From NCBI GenBank assembly GCA_022340615.1, contig JAJDNO010000053.1, positions 1-33,418 of the forward strand: a stretch of DNA of 33,418 nucleotides, written 5' to 3'. Below the pieces are notes generated by a model. That model was not told the DNA's origin. It did no database searches and saw only the letters and a program-made list of their open reading frames with translations. The DNA comes from Gallionella sp. Lineage in GTDB: Bacteria; Pseudomonadota; Gammaproteobacteria; Burkholderiales; Gallionellaceae. A program made the position numbers and the translations under genes. The first letter of the stretch is position 1, and every line of letters starts with the position of its first letter. Positions 33,096 to 33,418 of this stretch are shown one piece after another.

Positions 33096-33418
33096 CATAT
33101 GACCCTCCGTATTTGGCGAGCCTGCACCGGTTGTTGCGGAGCGAGTTCCCGCAGTAGTGTCTTCAATGACTGGCGTGCCCGGCATAAACGGCTCATTACC
33201 GTGCCGATCGGAATTGCCAGAATTCTGGCGACTTCGATATATGGGAAGCCTTCCAGATCAACCAGTGTCAGTACCTGGCGTTGGCCGGTGGGGAGTTGGG
33301 ATACCGCGTCCCTCACCCGGGAAACGACCTGGGATTTCGAGTGGTCATCTTCCGGGGTGATATGGGTAGCGCAATGATAATCCTCAAGTTCATCGATATC
33401 TTCCATTTCCCTGTGCTT
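33095..33418 (-). CDS. ECF-type RNA polymerase sigma factor (partial, cut by window end)
   Basis: The frame is open to the window edge, so only the C-terminal 107 residues are seen. Region 4 is clear: QLPTGQRQVLTLVDLEGFPY, IEVARILAIPIGTVMSRLCR and ARQSLKTLL, the helix-turn-helix that reads the -35 element. The stretch before it (EDIDELEDYH) is the acidic linker after region 2, which lies outside the window. The stop overlaps the anti-sigma start, the classical arrangement of a sigma/anti-sigma pair. Targets are unknown; the sox genes next door are the obvious candidates. Confidence 0.88.
   Translation of the reverse strand, partial: KHREMEDIDELEDYHCATHITPEDDHSKSQVVSRVRDAVSQLPTGQRQVLTLVDLEGFPYIEVARILAIPIGTVMSRLCRARQSLKTLLRELAPQQPVQARQIRRVI

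Overview
The window looks like part of the chromosome of a chemolithotrophic sulfur-oxidising betaproteobacterium. A member of the Gallionellaceae/Sulfuricella/Thiobacillus type fits best, because aprM-aprBA, sat, soeABC and a soxXYZAB set without soxCD are found together. The family placement is inferred from gene content and was not tested by phylogeny.

Region 1 (1-8.7 kb) is mixed accessory DNA: the N-terminal part of a lipoprotein with a TIG domain and tandem repeats (minus strand, cut by the window start), a sulfotransferase-like protein, an MscS channel, a divergent MarR regulator/cupin pair with overlapping palindromes between them, a 654-residue lipoprotein, a small outer-membrane barrel and a bacteriohemerythrin. 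Three gene-poor gaps (1171-2027, 2652-3041, 3861-4284) lie here.

Region 2 (8.9-12.2 kb) holds a DUF4279 protein (plus strand). Facing it on the minus strand is a compact run: a 116-residue unknown, a SlyD-like FKBP isomerase, a TPR protein, a HIT protein and a 56-residue protein, ending at a hairpin terminator.

Region 3 (12.3-24.2 kb) is the sulfite-oxidation island. On the minus strand aprM-aprB-aprA and sat encode the indirect AMP-dependent route (sulfite to APS to sulfate plus ATP). Divergent from sat, on the plus strand, soeA-soeB-soeC encode the direct molybdenum sulfite dehydrogenase, followed by a TauE/SafE-type permease, a small membrane protein and a tandem UspA protein.

Region 4 (24.3-33.4 kb, all minus strand) is the thiosulfate-oxidation locus. 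It reads ECF sigma factor, anti-sigma factor fused to a DsrE-like domain, soxX-soxY-soxZ-soxA-soxB, a YeeE/YedE (SoxT-like) transporter, a periplasmic thioredoxin, a TolC-type outer-membrane protein and an HlyD-type adaptor. The last three genes overlap by 4 nt. soxCD is not in the window, so the locus as seen would leave sulfane sulfur on SoxYZ.

The most unusual signals are the sigma/anti-sigma pair whose sensor part appears to be a DsrE-like sulfur-relay domain outside the membrane, and the pump-less TolC/HlyD pair tied to a thioredoxin and a thiosulfate-type transporter at the end of the sox locus. All names come from reading motifs in the translations; no database search was run.
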